Below, one piece after another: positions 34,694-43,343 of a stretch of DNA of 64,000 nt (positions are counted from its first letter, which is position 1; the number at the start of each line of letters is the position of its first letter). The stretch comes from Anaerolineae bacterium (GTDB lineage Bacteria; Chloroflexota; Anaerolineae; UBA4142; SHND01). The notes beneath the pieces were generated by a model. It worked only from the letters and a program-made list of their open reading frames with translations, made no database searches and had not been told where the DNA came from. The translations under genes and the position numbers were made by a program. The stretch is taken from positions 1 through 64,000 of the forward strand of contig JAJVIA010000014.1 of NCBI GenBank assembly GCA_022072245.1, given 5' to 3'.

Positions 34694-35849
34694 GCAACCC
34701 GGCGGAGTTTTGCTGCCGACGCCGACGCAAGAATTACTCTTGCACGCGGCGCTGGGTTCGGGCGAAGCGGCGCGGCGCGCCTTTTACGAATGGAAAGCGC
34801 AGACCGATTTAGCGCAGCCGTTAGATTTTGGAGTCTATCGCATCCTGCCGCTGCTGTCTCACAATCTGCGCGCGTTGAACGTCCAAGACGCGTGGCAGAG
34901 CCGTTTCAAGAGCGTCTATCGCCGCGAATGGGCGCATACGCAAATGATATTCCAGACGATGGCAAAAGAACTGCGCGCGCTGCATGAGGCGGGAATCAAG
35001 ACGCTGGCGCTCAAAGGCGCGCCGCTGACTTTATTGTATTATCAAGATTACGGTCTGCGGCCCATGAGCGATTTTGATGTCCTCGTGCCGACCGCGCAGC
35101 GCCGCGCGGCAATTGAACGGCTCACGCGCGCGGGGTGGTATCCGCGCGAGCGTTCGCTGTCCAATCTGACCGACAATGTTTTCGCGGTTCACGATGGATG
35201 GAATTTTGAAAACGCGCGCCGAGAACAATTTGACTTGCATTGGCATGTGCTGTTAGAGTGTCGCAATCAGGCGATGGACGATGATTTTTGGGCGCGCAGC
35301 ATCCCGCTTCAAATCGCCGACGTTGAAACGCGTACGCTGCATCCGACGGATCATTTGCTTTTTGTATGCCTTCACGGCGTAAGATGGAATATCGTATCGC
35401 CTATGCGTTGGATTCCCGATGTCCTGATGATTTTGCGCGGCGCGGCAGCGCAAATCGAATGGGCGCGGCTGCTTGCGCTGGCGGAAAAGTTTCGCCTGAA
35501 TTTGCGGCTCGCGCTGGCGCTCAATTATTTGAACGAACAATTTCAAGCGCCCATCCCAACCGATTTTTTGCAGGCGTTGAACCGAATTCGCGTGTCCGAA
35601 CGTGAACGGCAATTGTATGCGGCGCTGATTGCGCCGCCGTCTTGGTACGCGGGCATCCGGGCGCACTGGTATCGCTATCGCTTTGATTTGGAATTAGAAG
35701 GCAAATCGAATCCGGTGTCCCGCTGGTTTGGTTTTCCCCGGTATTGGCGGCGCGCCAAAGCGCTCGCCCCCGGCGAAATGCCCCGTTGGTTTTTCACGCG
35801 CAGTTTCCAACGTTTTTCCGCGTGGCGCCAAGCGCGGGCTGACCCGTAA
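34686..35849 (+). CDS. nucleotidyltransferase-fold protein (NTP_transf_5 type)
   Basis: The 387-residue protein has the motif LALKGAPLTLLYYQDYGLRP followed by MSDFDVLVPTAQRRAAIERL, in which G-A-P and the D-x-D (SDFDVLV) pair match the uncharacterised nucleotidyltransferase family PF14907. A second conserved patch, FDLHWHVLLECRNQ, and HPTDHLLFVCLHGVRW follow. Such proteins recur beside PqqD, HprK-like and glycosyltransferase genes, but their reaction is not known. The start overlaps the ABC transporter gene by 8 nt, so the two are co-translated. Confidence 0.85.
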   Translation: MSEQPGGVLLPTPTQELLLHAALGSGEAARRAFYEWKAQTDLAQPLDFGVYRILPLLSHNLRALNVQDAWQSRFKSVYRREWAHTQMIFQTMAKELRALHEAGIKTLALKGAPLTLLYYQDYGLRPMSDFDVLVPTAQRRAAIERLTRAGWYPRERSLSNLTDNVFAVHDGWNFENARREQFDLHWHVLLECRNQAMDDDFWARSIPLQIADVETRTLHPTDHLLFVCLHGVRWNIVSPMRWIPDVLMILRGAAAQIEWARLLALAEKFRLNLRLALALNYLNEQFQAPIPTDFLQALNRIRVSERERQLYAALIAPPSWYAGIRAHWYRYRFDLELEGKSNPVSRWFGFPRYWRRAKALAPGEMPRWFFTRSFQRFSAWRQARADP

Positions 35850-35918
35850 ATGCGTTCCAAGCACAAAAACTTGTAGCGGAAAAGCGGACCGCAATGCAAA
35901 ACCAAAAGGAAATAACTC

Positions 35919-37157
35919 ATGCCTGACTCGCCCAATCACCCAATCGCCGAATCGTCCAATCATCCCACCACCATCCTCGCGCTCGGCTCGTACTTTAAAG
36001 GCACGGCGTTCTTGCAGCAGTGCAAGGCGCTCGGTTGTACGGTGTACCTGCTGACCAAAGAAAAATTCAAAGACGCGGACTGGCCCCGCGAATCCATTGA
36101 CGAAATGTTTTGGATGCCGGATACGCACAAGCAGCCCGACCTCACCTACGCGGTCAGCTACATGATGCGCTCGCGCAAGATTGACCGCATCGTGCCGCTC
36201 GACGATTACGATGTCGAAGTCGCGGCGAACCTGCGCGAACATTTACGCATCCCCGGCATGGGCGAAACCACCGTGCGCCATTTCCGCGATAAACTCGCGA
36301 TGCGCGTGCAGGCGCGCGATGAAGGCGTCAACGTCCCCGATTTTTCGCCCGTCCTGAATTACGACGATTTGCGCGAATTTATGGCGCGCGTCCCCGCGCC
36401 GTGGGTTTTGAAACCGCGCTCGGAAGCCGCGTCGTTCGGCATCAAGAAACTCAACTCGTCCGAAGAATTGTGGCGCGCGCTGGACGAGCTCGGCGACCGA
36501 CAGTCGTATTATGTGTTGGAGCGTTTTGTGGCGGGCGATGTGTTTCACGTGGATTCCGTGCTTTGGGAGGACGAGGTAGTATTTTCGATTGCGAGCGGTT
36601 ACGCCAAGCCGCCGCTCTCGGTCGTTACCGGCGGAGATGTATTTCGGTCGCGCGTTTTACCGTACGCTTCGGCGGACGCAGCCGCGCTGCGCGCCTTTAA
36701 TCAAAAAGTGATGAAAGCGTTACGCATGAAACGCGGCGTGACGCACGCGGAATTTATCAAGGGCGACGCGGACGGCCAATTTTATTTTCTGGAAACCGCC
36801 GCGCGCGTCGGCGGGGCGAATCTCGCGGAAATGATTGAAACCGCCTCAGGCATCAATCTGTGGCGTGAATGGGCAAGCGTCGAAGTGGCGAACGCGCGCA
36901 AACAGACGTACCAACTGCCGCCCGTCAAACAGGATTACGCGGGCATTATCGTCTGTCTCGCGCGTCAAGAGTGGCCCGATTTGTCCGCATACGACGACCC
37001 CGAAATTGTGTGGAAATTGAAAAAAGAACATCACGCGGGCTTGATTTTACATTCGCAGGACAATGCGCGTATTCTCGAACTGCTCAATCAGTACGGCGAA
37101 CGGTTCGCGCGCGACTTTCTCGCGTTCATGCCGCAGTTGGATAAACCGGCGGATTAA
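35919..37157 (+). CDS. ATP-grasp ligase (third of cluster)
   Basis: The 412-residue enzyme has an N-terminal Rossmann-like part (ILALGSYFKGTAFLQQCKAL), the ATP-grasp core with VPAPWVLKPRSEAASFGIKK, YYVLERFVAGDVFHVDSVLW, and the metal site HAEFIKGDADGQFYFLETAA with RVGGAN. This is the carboxylate-amine ligase type related to biotin carboxylase and PurK. AAAGGAAAT precedes the ATG. It closes the plus-strand cluster, just before a terminator. The last ~100 residues (LPPVKQDYAGIIVCLARQEW) are typical for the subfamily. Substrates are unknown. Confidence 0.88.
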   Translation: MPDSPNHPIAESSNHPTTILALGSYFKGTAFLQQCKALGCTVYLLTKEKFKDADWPRESIDEMFWMPDTHKQPDLTYAVSYMMRSRKIDRIVPLDDYDVEVAANLREHLRIPGMGETTVRHFRDKLAMRVQARDEGVNVPDFSPVLNYDDLREFMARVPAPWVLKPRSEAASFGIKKLNSSEELWRALDELGDRQSYYVLERFVAGDVFHVDSVLWEDEVVFSIASGYAKPPLSVVTGGDVFRSRVLPYASADAAALRAFNQKVMKALRMKRGVTHAEFIKGDADGQFYFLETAARVGGANLAEMIETASGINLWREWASVEVANARKQTYQLPPVKQDYAGIIVCLARQEWPDLSAYDDPEIVWKLKKEHHAGLILHSQDNARILELLNQYGERFARDFLAFMPQLDKPAD

Positions 37158-37159
37158 AA

Positions 37160-37188
37160 GAAACGCCCCGCTCATCGCGGGGCGTTTC
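37160..37188. terminator. bidirectional terminator
   Basis: GAAACGCCCCG (37160-37170) pairs with CGGGGCGTTTC (37178-37188). It lies just after the ATP-grasp stop and encloses the stop codon of the convergent Lrp gene (37172-37174), serving both. Confidence 0.9.
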
Positions 37189-37690
37189 TCGTTTCACTCT
37201 CTTGTGCGGCGGCGTGCCGCGAGTTGCTTGTTTGCAATTCAGTCGTCGTTTTTACTTGGCTAAAAACGATATTGGTGTGAATGCGGCCGACGCCCGGCGC
37301 GGGCGTCAAAGTTTCCACGAGAAATTGTTCCAGCTCTTGGCGATTTCGCACGACCACTTTCAAGAGATAATCGTATTCGCCGGTGACGTGAAAACATTCC
37401 AACACTTGCGGCATGGTCTGAATCGCGGCGCGAAATTCTTGGACGCGTTCGCGCTGATGCTGCGCGAGCGTGACGTGAATCAGCGCCATTAAATCGTAAC
37501 CGAGCCGTTCTTGGTCGAGCAATGCCACAAAGCCGCGAATGATGCCGCGTTCCTGCAAGCGTTTCAAACGCGCATGCGCGGCGGGCGGCGACAGATGAAT
37601 TTGCTGCGCGAGGTCCGCGTTCGTGATGCGGCCGTCGCGCTGCACGATGGCGAGGATTTTTTTGTCGAGGTCGTCCAATGTATTTTCCAT
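37172..37690 (-). CDS. Lrp/AsnC family transcription regulator
   Basis: The 172-residue protein opens MENTLDDLDKKILAIVQRDG with helix-turn-helix NADLAQQIHLSPPAAHARLK and RGIIRGFVALLD, then the RAM ligand-binding domain (ALIHVTLAQHQ, CFHVTGEYDYLLKVVVRN, LTPAPGVGRIHTNIVFSQVK). Feast/famine regulators bind amino acids and act as dimers to octamers. Downstream minus-strand DNA ends at the shared terminator. Its target is unknown; the upstream nucleoside hydrolase gene is in the same orientation with 21 bp between the stop of one and start of the other. Confidence 0.93.
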   Translation of the reverse strand: MENTLDDLDKKILAIVQRDGRITNADLAQQIHLSPPAAHARLKRLQERGIIRGFVALLDQERLGYDLMALIHVTLAQHQRERVQEFRAAIQTMPQVLECFHVTGEYDYLLKVVVRNRQELEQFLVETLTPAPGVGRIHTNIVFSQVKTTTELQTSNSRHAAAQESETRNAPR

Positions 37691-37711
37691 AGCGCGTATG
37701 GCTCAAGTCGG

Positions 37712-38677
37712 TTAGCGCAAGCATTGATACAACAATGCTTTCCATTTTGCCGCGTCGAGTTCGTGATGCGTCAAAACGTTGGGCTGCCGCACCGCCCATT
37801 CGTCGGTGAAATACGCTTGCGTGCCGACGGTATGCCGTTCGTCCACCACTGTCATGCCGCGCGTGAGTTCGCCGCGCGTTTCCACATCTACGCGATATTT
37901 GCCGCGCCGTTTTGAAATGGACGGGTCGAGCGCCACAGCCATTGCGGTCGGGTCGTGCAGCGTCATGCCCGGGTCGCCCTGCCAATGTTTGGCGAGCTGG
38001 AGCGCGTGCGCGTTACATTCCATCGCGAATTTTGCAAAAGGCGTATTGAACGCATACACCGCCGCGATTTCTTGGTCCGTCAATGCCGCCGCGCCGCGTC
38101 CCGCTTCCCATCCCACCATTTCCAAATTCATGCCGCTGCGAAACACAATGCGCGCGGCTTCGGGGTCGCACCAGATATTGTATTCGGCGGCGGGCGTCAC
38201 ATTGCCGACGACGTTCGCCGCGCCGCCCATCACGATGCAGCGCGAAACCATTTTGGCGATTTCGGGCGCGCGCAGCAACGCGCTCGCCACATTGGTCAAG
38301 GGGCCCAACGTCACAAGGATTACATCGTTTTCATGCGCGCGGATATTTTCAATCAGCGCCTCGATGGCGTGTCCGTTTGCCGCGCGCAATTTCGGTTCGG
38401 GATAATTCATGCCGCCCATGCCGTCCGAGCCATGATACCAATACGCGTGCACGGGTTCGCGCAGCATTGGACGTTCGCAGCCAAGATAGACCGGCGTTTG
38501 CGCGCCGCATAATTCAATCGTATAGCGCGCGTTGCGCGAACCATCCTCGACGCGCATGTTGCCCGAAACGACCGTAACCGCCAGCGGCTCGATGTCGGGA
38601 TACCGATGCGCCATCAATATCGCAACCGCATCGTCGGATGCGGTGTCGGTATCAATGAGCATTTTGCGTTTGTACAT
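37712..38677 (-). CDS. inosine-uridine-type nucleoside hydrolase
   Basis: The 321-residue protein has the calcium-binding N-terminus MLIDTDTASDDAVAILMAH (D-T-D-x-x-x-D-D), then VEDGSRNARYTIELCGA, VILVTLGPLTNVASALL, MGGAANVVGNVTPAAEYNIW and DPEAARIVF. Nucleoside hydrolases split the N-glycosidic bond of ribonucleosides for salvage. Length matches the family. No signal peptide, so cytoplasmic. It probably shares a transcript with the Lrp gene downstream. Confidence 0.94.
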   Translation of the reverse strand: MYKRKMLIDTDTASDDAVAILMAHRYPDIEPLAVTVVSGNMRVEDGSRNARYTIELCGAQTPVYLGCERPMLREPVHAYWYHGSDGMGGMNYPEPKLRAANGHAIEALIENIRAHENDVILVTLGPLTNVASALLRAPEIAKMVSRCIVMGGAANVVGNVTPAAEYNIWCDPEAARIVFRSGMNLEMVGWEAGRGAAALTDQEIAAVYAFNTPFAKFAMECNAHALQLAKHWQGDPGMTLHDPTAMAVALDPSISKRRGKYRVDVETRGELTRGMTVVDERHTVGTQAYFTDEWAVRQPNVLTHHELDAAKWKALLYQCLR

Positions 38678-38691
38678 ATTCCAAAATTTTG

Positions 38692-38717
38692 GAGGGGCGT
38701 TCTATGGAACGCCCCTC
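38692..38717 (-). terminator. hairpin terminator after the lipoprotein gene
   Basis: GAGGGGCGTTC and GAACGCCCCTC form an 11-bp perfect stem with a 4-nt loop, 4 bp after the lipoprotein stop codon on the minus strand. Confidence 0.8.
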
Positions 38718-38720
38718 GTT

Positions 38721-40439
38721 TTATTGCACCGTCACATTGAGCGTGTAATTTACCGTACCGTTTCCGAACGGCACGACTTGAATCACATAATCTTGCGTCA
38801 TGGGTAATTGGCCCGTCCAACTCGTCGCGCCGCTTTGCGAACGAATTAACGGTTGGCCATCTTGCATCCCGTAAATGGTAATGCCCGCGCTGTTGGGCGG
38901 CGCGTTCAAAACGACGGTCATGGTTTGCCCGCCATTCGCCTTGAGCAAGTACGTCACGACGCGGCTTTCGGCGGTAACGCCTTGCACTTGGGCGGAAACC
39001 GCGCCGGGCGCAAACGTAATGCGAACCGGAATCGTGACATTCAATCCAAAATTGGCGATGGGCACGGCATTGCCCGCCAACACTTGGATAATATAGTTGC
39101 CGCTGGCGGTCAGTTCGCCTTGCCAATATGTCCCTTCGGGATTGCCGCGCTGCGGCGCGAGCGGCACGCCCATCGGCGAAAGCACCGCCAGACGCGCGCT
39201 GGGACTATTGGAGGAAAGCGTCAATTCCATAGATTGCCCCGCTTGCGCGTTGATGGAATACGTCGCAATTCCGTTCGCGGGGATTTGGCCCTGGACGGCG
39301 ACTTCGGTTGCGCCGGGCGCGAATTGAATCGGCTGCGCGGGTCCGGGACCTGGCCCTGGCTGCGCGGTCGGCGGCGGAACGTTTGTCGGCGGCGCTACAG
39401 CTTTGACGTTAATGACCGCCGAGAGGGGCGAATTGCCTTGCGGAACGCCGATGAGCGTACCGTCATCCGCGCGCAGTTTCCAATTGCTCTTGTACGTGCC
39501 GGGCTGCGCGGGCGCGGTCATTTGAATCGAAAGGTCAGCGGTGACGCCGGCGGGAATTGGATTTGGAATCGGAACCAGATTGGGCGCGCCGAGCGGATTG
39601 CCGCCGACGAATTGCAGATTTTGCAAGCCGCTGCCGGGACCCCATGAACACGAACCGGTATTTTGCACGCGCCACGTCTTGATAAATTGCGTATTGGGCA
39701 GCATCACCTGTCCATCGGGAATGGTAATGTCTTCGACATATTTCGCGCTGAATACGCACGGCGCCGGCGCGGCGGTCGGTTGGATAAATGCGGTGGGCGT
39801 GGGAATGATGGGAACGACGGTCGGTTGCGCTGCAACTTGGGTAGGTTGTTCGGCGGGCGGTTGGTTTGCAGCTTGAGTGGGTTGTTCAGCGGGCGGCGGC
39901 GTGGTTTGACCAACGATGCCGAACGTCCAGCCAAAGTCCACATTCAATTTGTCCGCGCGGCGCAGTTTCACATTGTCCGTGATAACGTTGACCGCTTTTT
40001 GCGGCATGGTCCATACGCCCGCGCCGAGCACGGCGGTATTTTGCGGCGACGCGGCGTCAATCGAGATGCAATAATCGCCGCCATCCAGATTTTCAAATTT
40101 ATACGTCGGTTGATTGGCGGTCGTGGTCGTGACGGCTAGAACGCCGGCGGGACATTGTCCGACGCCGATTTGAACGGCGACGCCCGCGATGAGCGGTTCG
40201 TTGTCGTCGCGTTTGCCGTCGCCATTCGAATCGTTGAAAACATCGCCGCCAATCGCGGCTTTGCCTTCCATCGCCGCGGGCGTCGCTTGCGCGGGGACGG
40301 TGGCGACGACGACGGCTGTTGGCAAGGGCGGCGTTGGCGTTGGATTCGCAGGGGGATTGCCGCCCAAACCGCCGCATCCGCTGAACGCGATGACGGCGAG
40401 TACAAGAATGCCGCAGACGAACCAATGTGAGTGTTTCAT
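38721..40439 (-). CDS. lipoprotein with SdrD_B-like, NBR1 Ig-like and PPC-like domains
   Basis: The 572-residue secreted protein begins MKHSHWFVCGILVLAVIAFS with the lipobox cysteine at 22, then a Pro/Thr-rich spacer. A Cna/SdrD_B-like beta domain follows (GGDVFNDSNGDGKRDDNEPL ... GDYCISID), then a Q/P/T-rich stalk, and a central NBR1-type Ig-like domain (FIKTWRVQNTGSCSWGPGSG, TYKSNWKLRADDGTLIGVPQ). Two related PPC-like beta domains close it (FAPGATEVAVQG... and FAPGAVSAQVQG...). The start at 40439 has GGGAGC upstream; an in-frame start at 40505 would overlap the acylase gene. Such proteins display adhesive or carrier domains on the surface. It lies downstream of the penicillin acylase gene. 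Confidence 0.88.
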   Translation of the reverse strand: MKHSHWFVCGILVLAVIAFSGCGGLGGNPPANPTPTPPLPTAVVVATVPAQATPAAMEGKAAIGGDVFNDSNGDGKRDDNEPLIAGVAVQIGVGQCPAGVLAVTTTTANQPTYKFENLDGGDYCISIDAASPQNTAVLGAGVWTMPQKAVNVITDNVKLRRADKLNVDFGWTFGIVGQTTPPPAEQPTQAANQPPAEQPTQVAAQPTVVPIIPTPTAFIQPTAAPAPCVFSAKYVEDITIPDGQVMLPNTQFIKTWRVQNTGSCSWGPGSGLQNLQFVGGNPLGAPNLVPIPNPIPAGVTADLSIQMTAPAQPGTYKSNWKLRADDGTLIGVPQGNSPLSAVINVKAVAPPTNVPPPTAQPGPGPGPAQPIQFAPGATEVAVQGQIPANGIATYSINAQAGQSMELTLSSNSPSARLAVLSPMGVPLAPQRGNPEGTYWQGELTASGNYIIQVLAGNAVPIANFGLNVTIPVRITFAPGAVSAQVQGVTAESRVVTYLLKANGGQTMTVVLNAPPNSAGITIYGMQDGQPLIRSQSGATSWTGQLPMTQDYVIQVVPFGNGTVNYTLNVTVQ

Positions 40440-40494
40440 GTTCTGCTCCCTGAACCGAGCCCAAAATTTGGACGCGCCAATCTCGGGGCTCGGT

Positions 40495-42951
40495 CTAGTC
40501 CTCAAGCTCTAACCTTAAAATTCCTTCGCGCTGCGCCAAGATTTTTTCGCGCGACCACCATAACGGATGATATTCGCCGTTCAACCACAACGGCAGCATG
40601 TCGGCGTAATGACGGCTCGACGGATGGCCCGATTGTCCGGTCGGATGGATGCCGCGCGAGGCGTCCCAATCGTTCACGTCCAAGATTTGACGCCACGATG
40701 CCGAAGAGACCGCGTTATCGGGAATGGGCATTTGCGGCACAAACGCGGCTTGCCATACGGTGGAGGTATCGCCGCCGTACGGAAAAGGTCCGCGGCTGAA
40801 AATTTTATCGAGCGGTTTCACCGCGCCCAACACATGCGGAAAGACGACGCGATGCAGTTTGCCCCACTGCCATTGGCGCATATCCAAAGCGACATGGGTT
40901 TCCAAAAATTTTAACGCGTCGCCCAGCGCGCCCGCCAAAATATCAACGCTCGTCAATCTTTGCCCGGACGCGTCCGTCATCCATTCCGTTTCTTTATTTT
41001 CCAAAATACGCAGCGCGATGAGATACGCGCGGTCCAAATAAGGACTGTTGACGGGATGCAGTAACGGGTGGGCGCCGACGCCGATGAAACTATCGGTCAA
41101 AGCGCCGAGCCACGGTTTGAACAAACGCTGCATCGCAAAGTAAAGCGTCGTCTCGTACAACGCGCCTGCGACCGTATCGGCGGTGAGTTGACAATCCCAC
41201 GCGTCGAGCAGTTGCAGCGCGTCGCGCGCGGACGCGCCGCGGCCGTGCAGCGCGGGATGGATAACGATTTTGTCGCCGTACGCGCGCGTCAATTTTTGTA
41301 AAGTCTCGGCGGGAATGCAATGCACGTCCGTCTGGATGCGCGCAAAATCGTCGGCGGACAATTTTTCTTGCGCGGTGAGCAACGCGATAATGCGCTGCGC
41401 GCGAAAACCGTTCATGGTGTCGAGCGAGAGATGATGCTTGTATTCTTTGCCGACGACGGTATTGTTGGCGGTGGCGTAAAAATGCGCGGCGCCATTGTAA
41501 CTGCGCGGCAATTCGTCGAACGGGACCCAGCCCGTCCAGGCGTAATCGTCCGTCCATCCCGGAACCGGCGTCGCGCCTTTGCCCTTTTTGCGCAGCGGCG
41601 TATTGCCCGCGAGTTGATAGCCGATGTTGCCCGCGCGGTCGGCGTACACGAACGATAACGCGGGTTCGCTCCAATCGCGCAGCGCGGCGGTAAATTCGTT
41701 CCAATTGCGCGCGCGCATCAAATGCAAACCCGCGTGCAGCGTGCGCGAAGCGTCATGGCCCACCCATCGGAGCGCGAGGCGCAGGGGCTGCGCGTCGCCC
41801 GCGTGGATTTGCCACTCGTCCATCACGGGCCCGTGCCGCGTAATGGTCACGTCCACGCTATGCGGCTGCGCGTGTCCCTTGACGCGGATTTCTTCGCGCG
41901 TCACTTGGGCGGTTTCCCAGCTATCGTTCACGCGGTACCGTGTCGGGTCGTGAGCGTCGAATTGTTCAATGTACAAATCTTGCGTGTCCACAAAGGCGTT
42001 GGTCACGCCCCACGCGAGGTCTTGATTGTGACCAATGACGACCAGCGGCACGCCCGGCAGCGTTACGCCCGCCGCCTGCCATTCCGGCGTAATCAAATGC
42101 GCTTCGTACCACAGCGACGGCATTTGCATCGGCAGATGCGGGTCGTTCGCCAGCAGCGGTTGCTGCGTTGCCGATTTCGCGCCGTCCACGACCCAATTGT
42201 TGCTCATGCCGACGGGCGCGCTCAAGTTCAAAAATTTTTTCGCGTCGCGCAATTCGGCGACGAGGCGCTCAAAACCGGGGATGGGCGTGTGATTCAAGAT
42301 GATGGGATTTGTGTCGGCGAGATCGCTACCCAAAAGTTTCGCGGCGCGTTCGGGACCGAGTTTATCCAGAATCGCCGCGCGCAAAAGTTCTCCGTCCCAA
42401 TTTATGCCTTGCCCCCATGCCATCATTTTGATCCACGCGAGCGAATCGAGCGGCCGCCACGGTTCAGGTTTGTAACGCAGCAGCGTAAATTCAATCGGCA
42501 ATTTATTGGAATGTGTATTCAAGAACTCGTTCACGCCGCGCGCGTACGCGTTCAACGCCGTCACCGTTTCAGTGGACGCGTGCATCCAATCGTTCTTGGC
42601 TGCGCGCTGCAAGCCGACGCGGCGCATCAAGATATCCGCGCTCAAAGCAAGGTCGCCAAAAATTTCGCTCAGGCGTCCGGCGGGCAAACGGCGATTCATT
42701 TCCATGTGCCACAAACGGTCTTGGGCGTGGACAAAACCTTGCGCGAAAAAAACATCCTCGTCATTCTGCGCGTAAATGTGCGGCACGCCCCATTTATCGC
42801 GAATGATTTCGACGGGCGCGTTCAAGCCGCGCAATTTCAAACGGCCGTTGATGATGGGCAGCGGCCGCCGCCATAGATAGGCGATGCCCGCGATGGGTGC
42901 GATGATGGCGGCGGCGAGCGCGCCGACGAGTATCAGATTTTTATTGGACAT
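40495..42951 (-). CDS. penicillin acylase family Ntn hydrolase
   Basis: The 818-residue precursor begins with a transmembrane or signal segment (LILVGALAAAIIAPIAGIAY). The alpha-chain part has IIRDKWGVPHIYAQNDEDVF and FVHAQDRLWHMEMNRRLPAG. The nucleophile is the Ser in VGMSNNWVVDG near residue 250, where self-cleavage would create the N-terminal serine of the beta chain; PLLANDPHLP follows. Family members hydrolyse amides such as beta-lactam side chains or acyl-homoserine lactones; the natural substrate here is unknown. It is probably exported or membrane-bound, and the lipoprotein gene follows 55 bp later. Confidence 0.93.
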   Translation of the reverse strand: MSNKNLILVGALAAAIIAPIAGIAYLWRRPLPIINGRLKLRGLNAPVEIIRDKWGVPHIYAQNDEDVFFAQGFVHAQDRLWHMEMNRRLPAGRLSEIFGDLALSADILMRRVGLQRAAKNDWMHASTETVTALNAYARGVNEFLNTHSNKLPIEFTLLRYKPEPWRPLDSLAWIKMMAWGQGINWDGELLRAAILDKLGPERAAKLLGSDLADTNPIILNHTPIPGFERLVAELRDAKKFLNLSAPVGMSNNWVVDGAKSATQQPLLANDPHLPMQMPSLWYEAHLITPEWQAAGVTLPGVPLVVIGHNQDLAWGVTNAFVDTQDLYIEQFDAHDPTRYRVNDSWETAQVTREEIRVKGHAQPHSVDVTITRHGPVMDEWQIHAGDAQPLRLALRWVGHDASRTLHAGLHLMRARNWNEFTAALRDWSEPALSFVYADRAGNIGYQLAGNTPLRKKGKGATPVPGWTDDYAWTGWVPFDELPRSYNGAAHFYATANNTVVGKEYKHHLSLDTMNGFRAQRIIALLTAQEKLSADDFARIQTDVHCIPAETLQKLTRAYGDKIVIHPALHGRGASARDALQLLDAWDCQLTADTVAGALYETTLYFAMQRLFKPWLGALTDSFIGVGAHPLLHPVNSPYLDRAYLIALRILENKETEWMTDASGQRLTSVDILAGALGDALKFLETHVALDMRQWQWGKLHRVVFPHVLGAVKPLDKIFSRGPFPYGGDTSTVWQAAFVPQMPIPDNAVSSASWRQILDVNDWDASRGIHPTGQSGHPSSRHYADMLPLWLNGEYHPLWWSREKILAQREGILRLELED

Positions 42952-43122
42952 AGATTTAGAGTGGATGGTCGTAATAGAGCGCTTTGGACGCGCGCAAGCA
43001 TTGTCCGCGAACAGTCCTCTGCGGCGTTTGAGCCGCGATTTGCGCCCGACACGTTACGCCACCACGTTATCACAAACGCGCGCGCGTGTCAACGAAATTC
43101 CGCGCAGCGCTTACCCGCAGCG

Positions 43123-43148
43123 CGTAGGAAGCGTTCTCCAACGCTGAC
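43123..43148. repeat. GCGTAG...AGCGTTCTCCAACGCT repeat
   Basis: GCGTAGGAAGCGTTCTCCAA followed by CGCTGA. It includes the inverted repeat AGCGTT/AACGCT and matches the end of the 96-bp repeats at 5.6-5.8 kb and the reverse complement of 44726-44760. Confidence 0.75.
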
Positions 43149-43167
43149 CGTCTGCGCGCGTATTCAA

Positions 43168-43203
43168 AAGACCCCAAGCGTTTCCGCAAACACTTGGAGT
43201 CTT
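43168..43203. repeat. AAGAC-CCAAGCGTTT palindrome, copy 1
   Basis: Outer arms AAGAC/GTCTT and inner arms CCAAGCGTTT/AAACACTTGG (one mismatch) make a nested inverted repeat. A close relative lies at 54607-54652, and a half copy (AAGACCCCCAGCGTTT) at 47693-47708. Confidence 0.8.
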
Positions 43204-43276
43204 GGTTCCTCGCGAAGCGTTTTCAGCGCGCGGCGCGACTCGATAAAATTTTTTTTCGTCGCAAACGTTTGGCGTC

Positions 43277-43306
43277 TTGGTCTCGCGGGCGCGGGCTTGG
43301 TATAAT
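43277..43306 (+). promoter_or_regulatory. promoter of the haem-copper-oxidase-like gene
   Basis: TTGGTC (43277-43282) and TATAAT (43301-43306) are 18 bp apart. The gene starts at 43344 after a short leader with GGAGG as ribosome-binding site. Confidence 0.6.
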
Positions 43307-43343
43307 TGCTCTGCCGTAATCGGCATTTTTTGGAGGAAAACCG

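Larger units (their letters stand above)
42952..43276. other. intergenic region with dispersed repeats
   Basis: No gene is seen. The stretch holds two palindromic repeats (43123-43148 and 43168-43203) and a further AACGTTTGGCGTCTTGG unit near 43264, which resembles half of the second family. The promoter for the membrane protein starts at 43277. Confidence 0.6.

Noticed and set aside
35919-35975. Signal or repeat peptide at the N-terminus of the third ATP-grasp enzyme (PNHPIAESSNHP)
   Set aside because: No hydrophobic core for export; it is probably a disordered extension derived from a short tandem DNA repeat, with a good ribosome-binding site before the ATG.
38721-40505. Longer start of the lipoprotein at 40505
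   Set aside because: It would overlap the penicillin acylase gene and hide the signal peptide; the ATG at 40439 has a ribosome-binding site and gives a proper lipobox.
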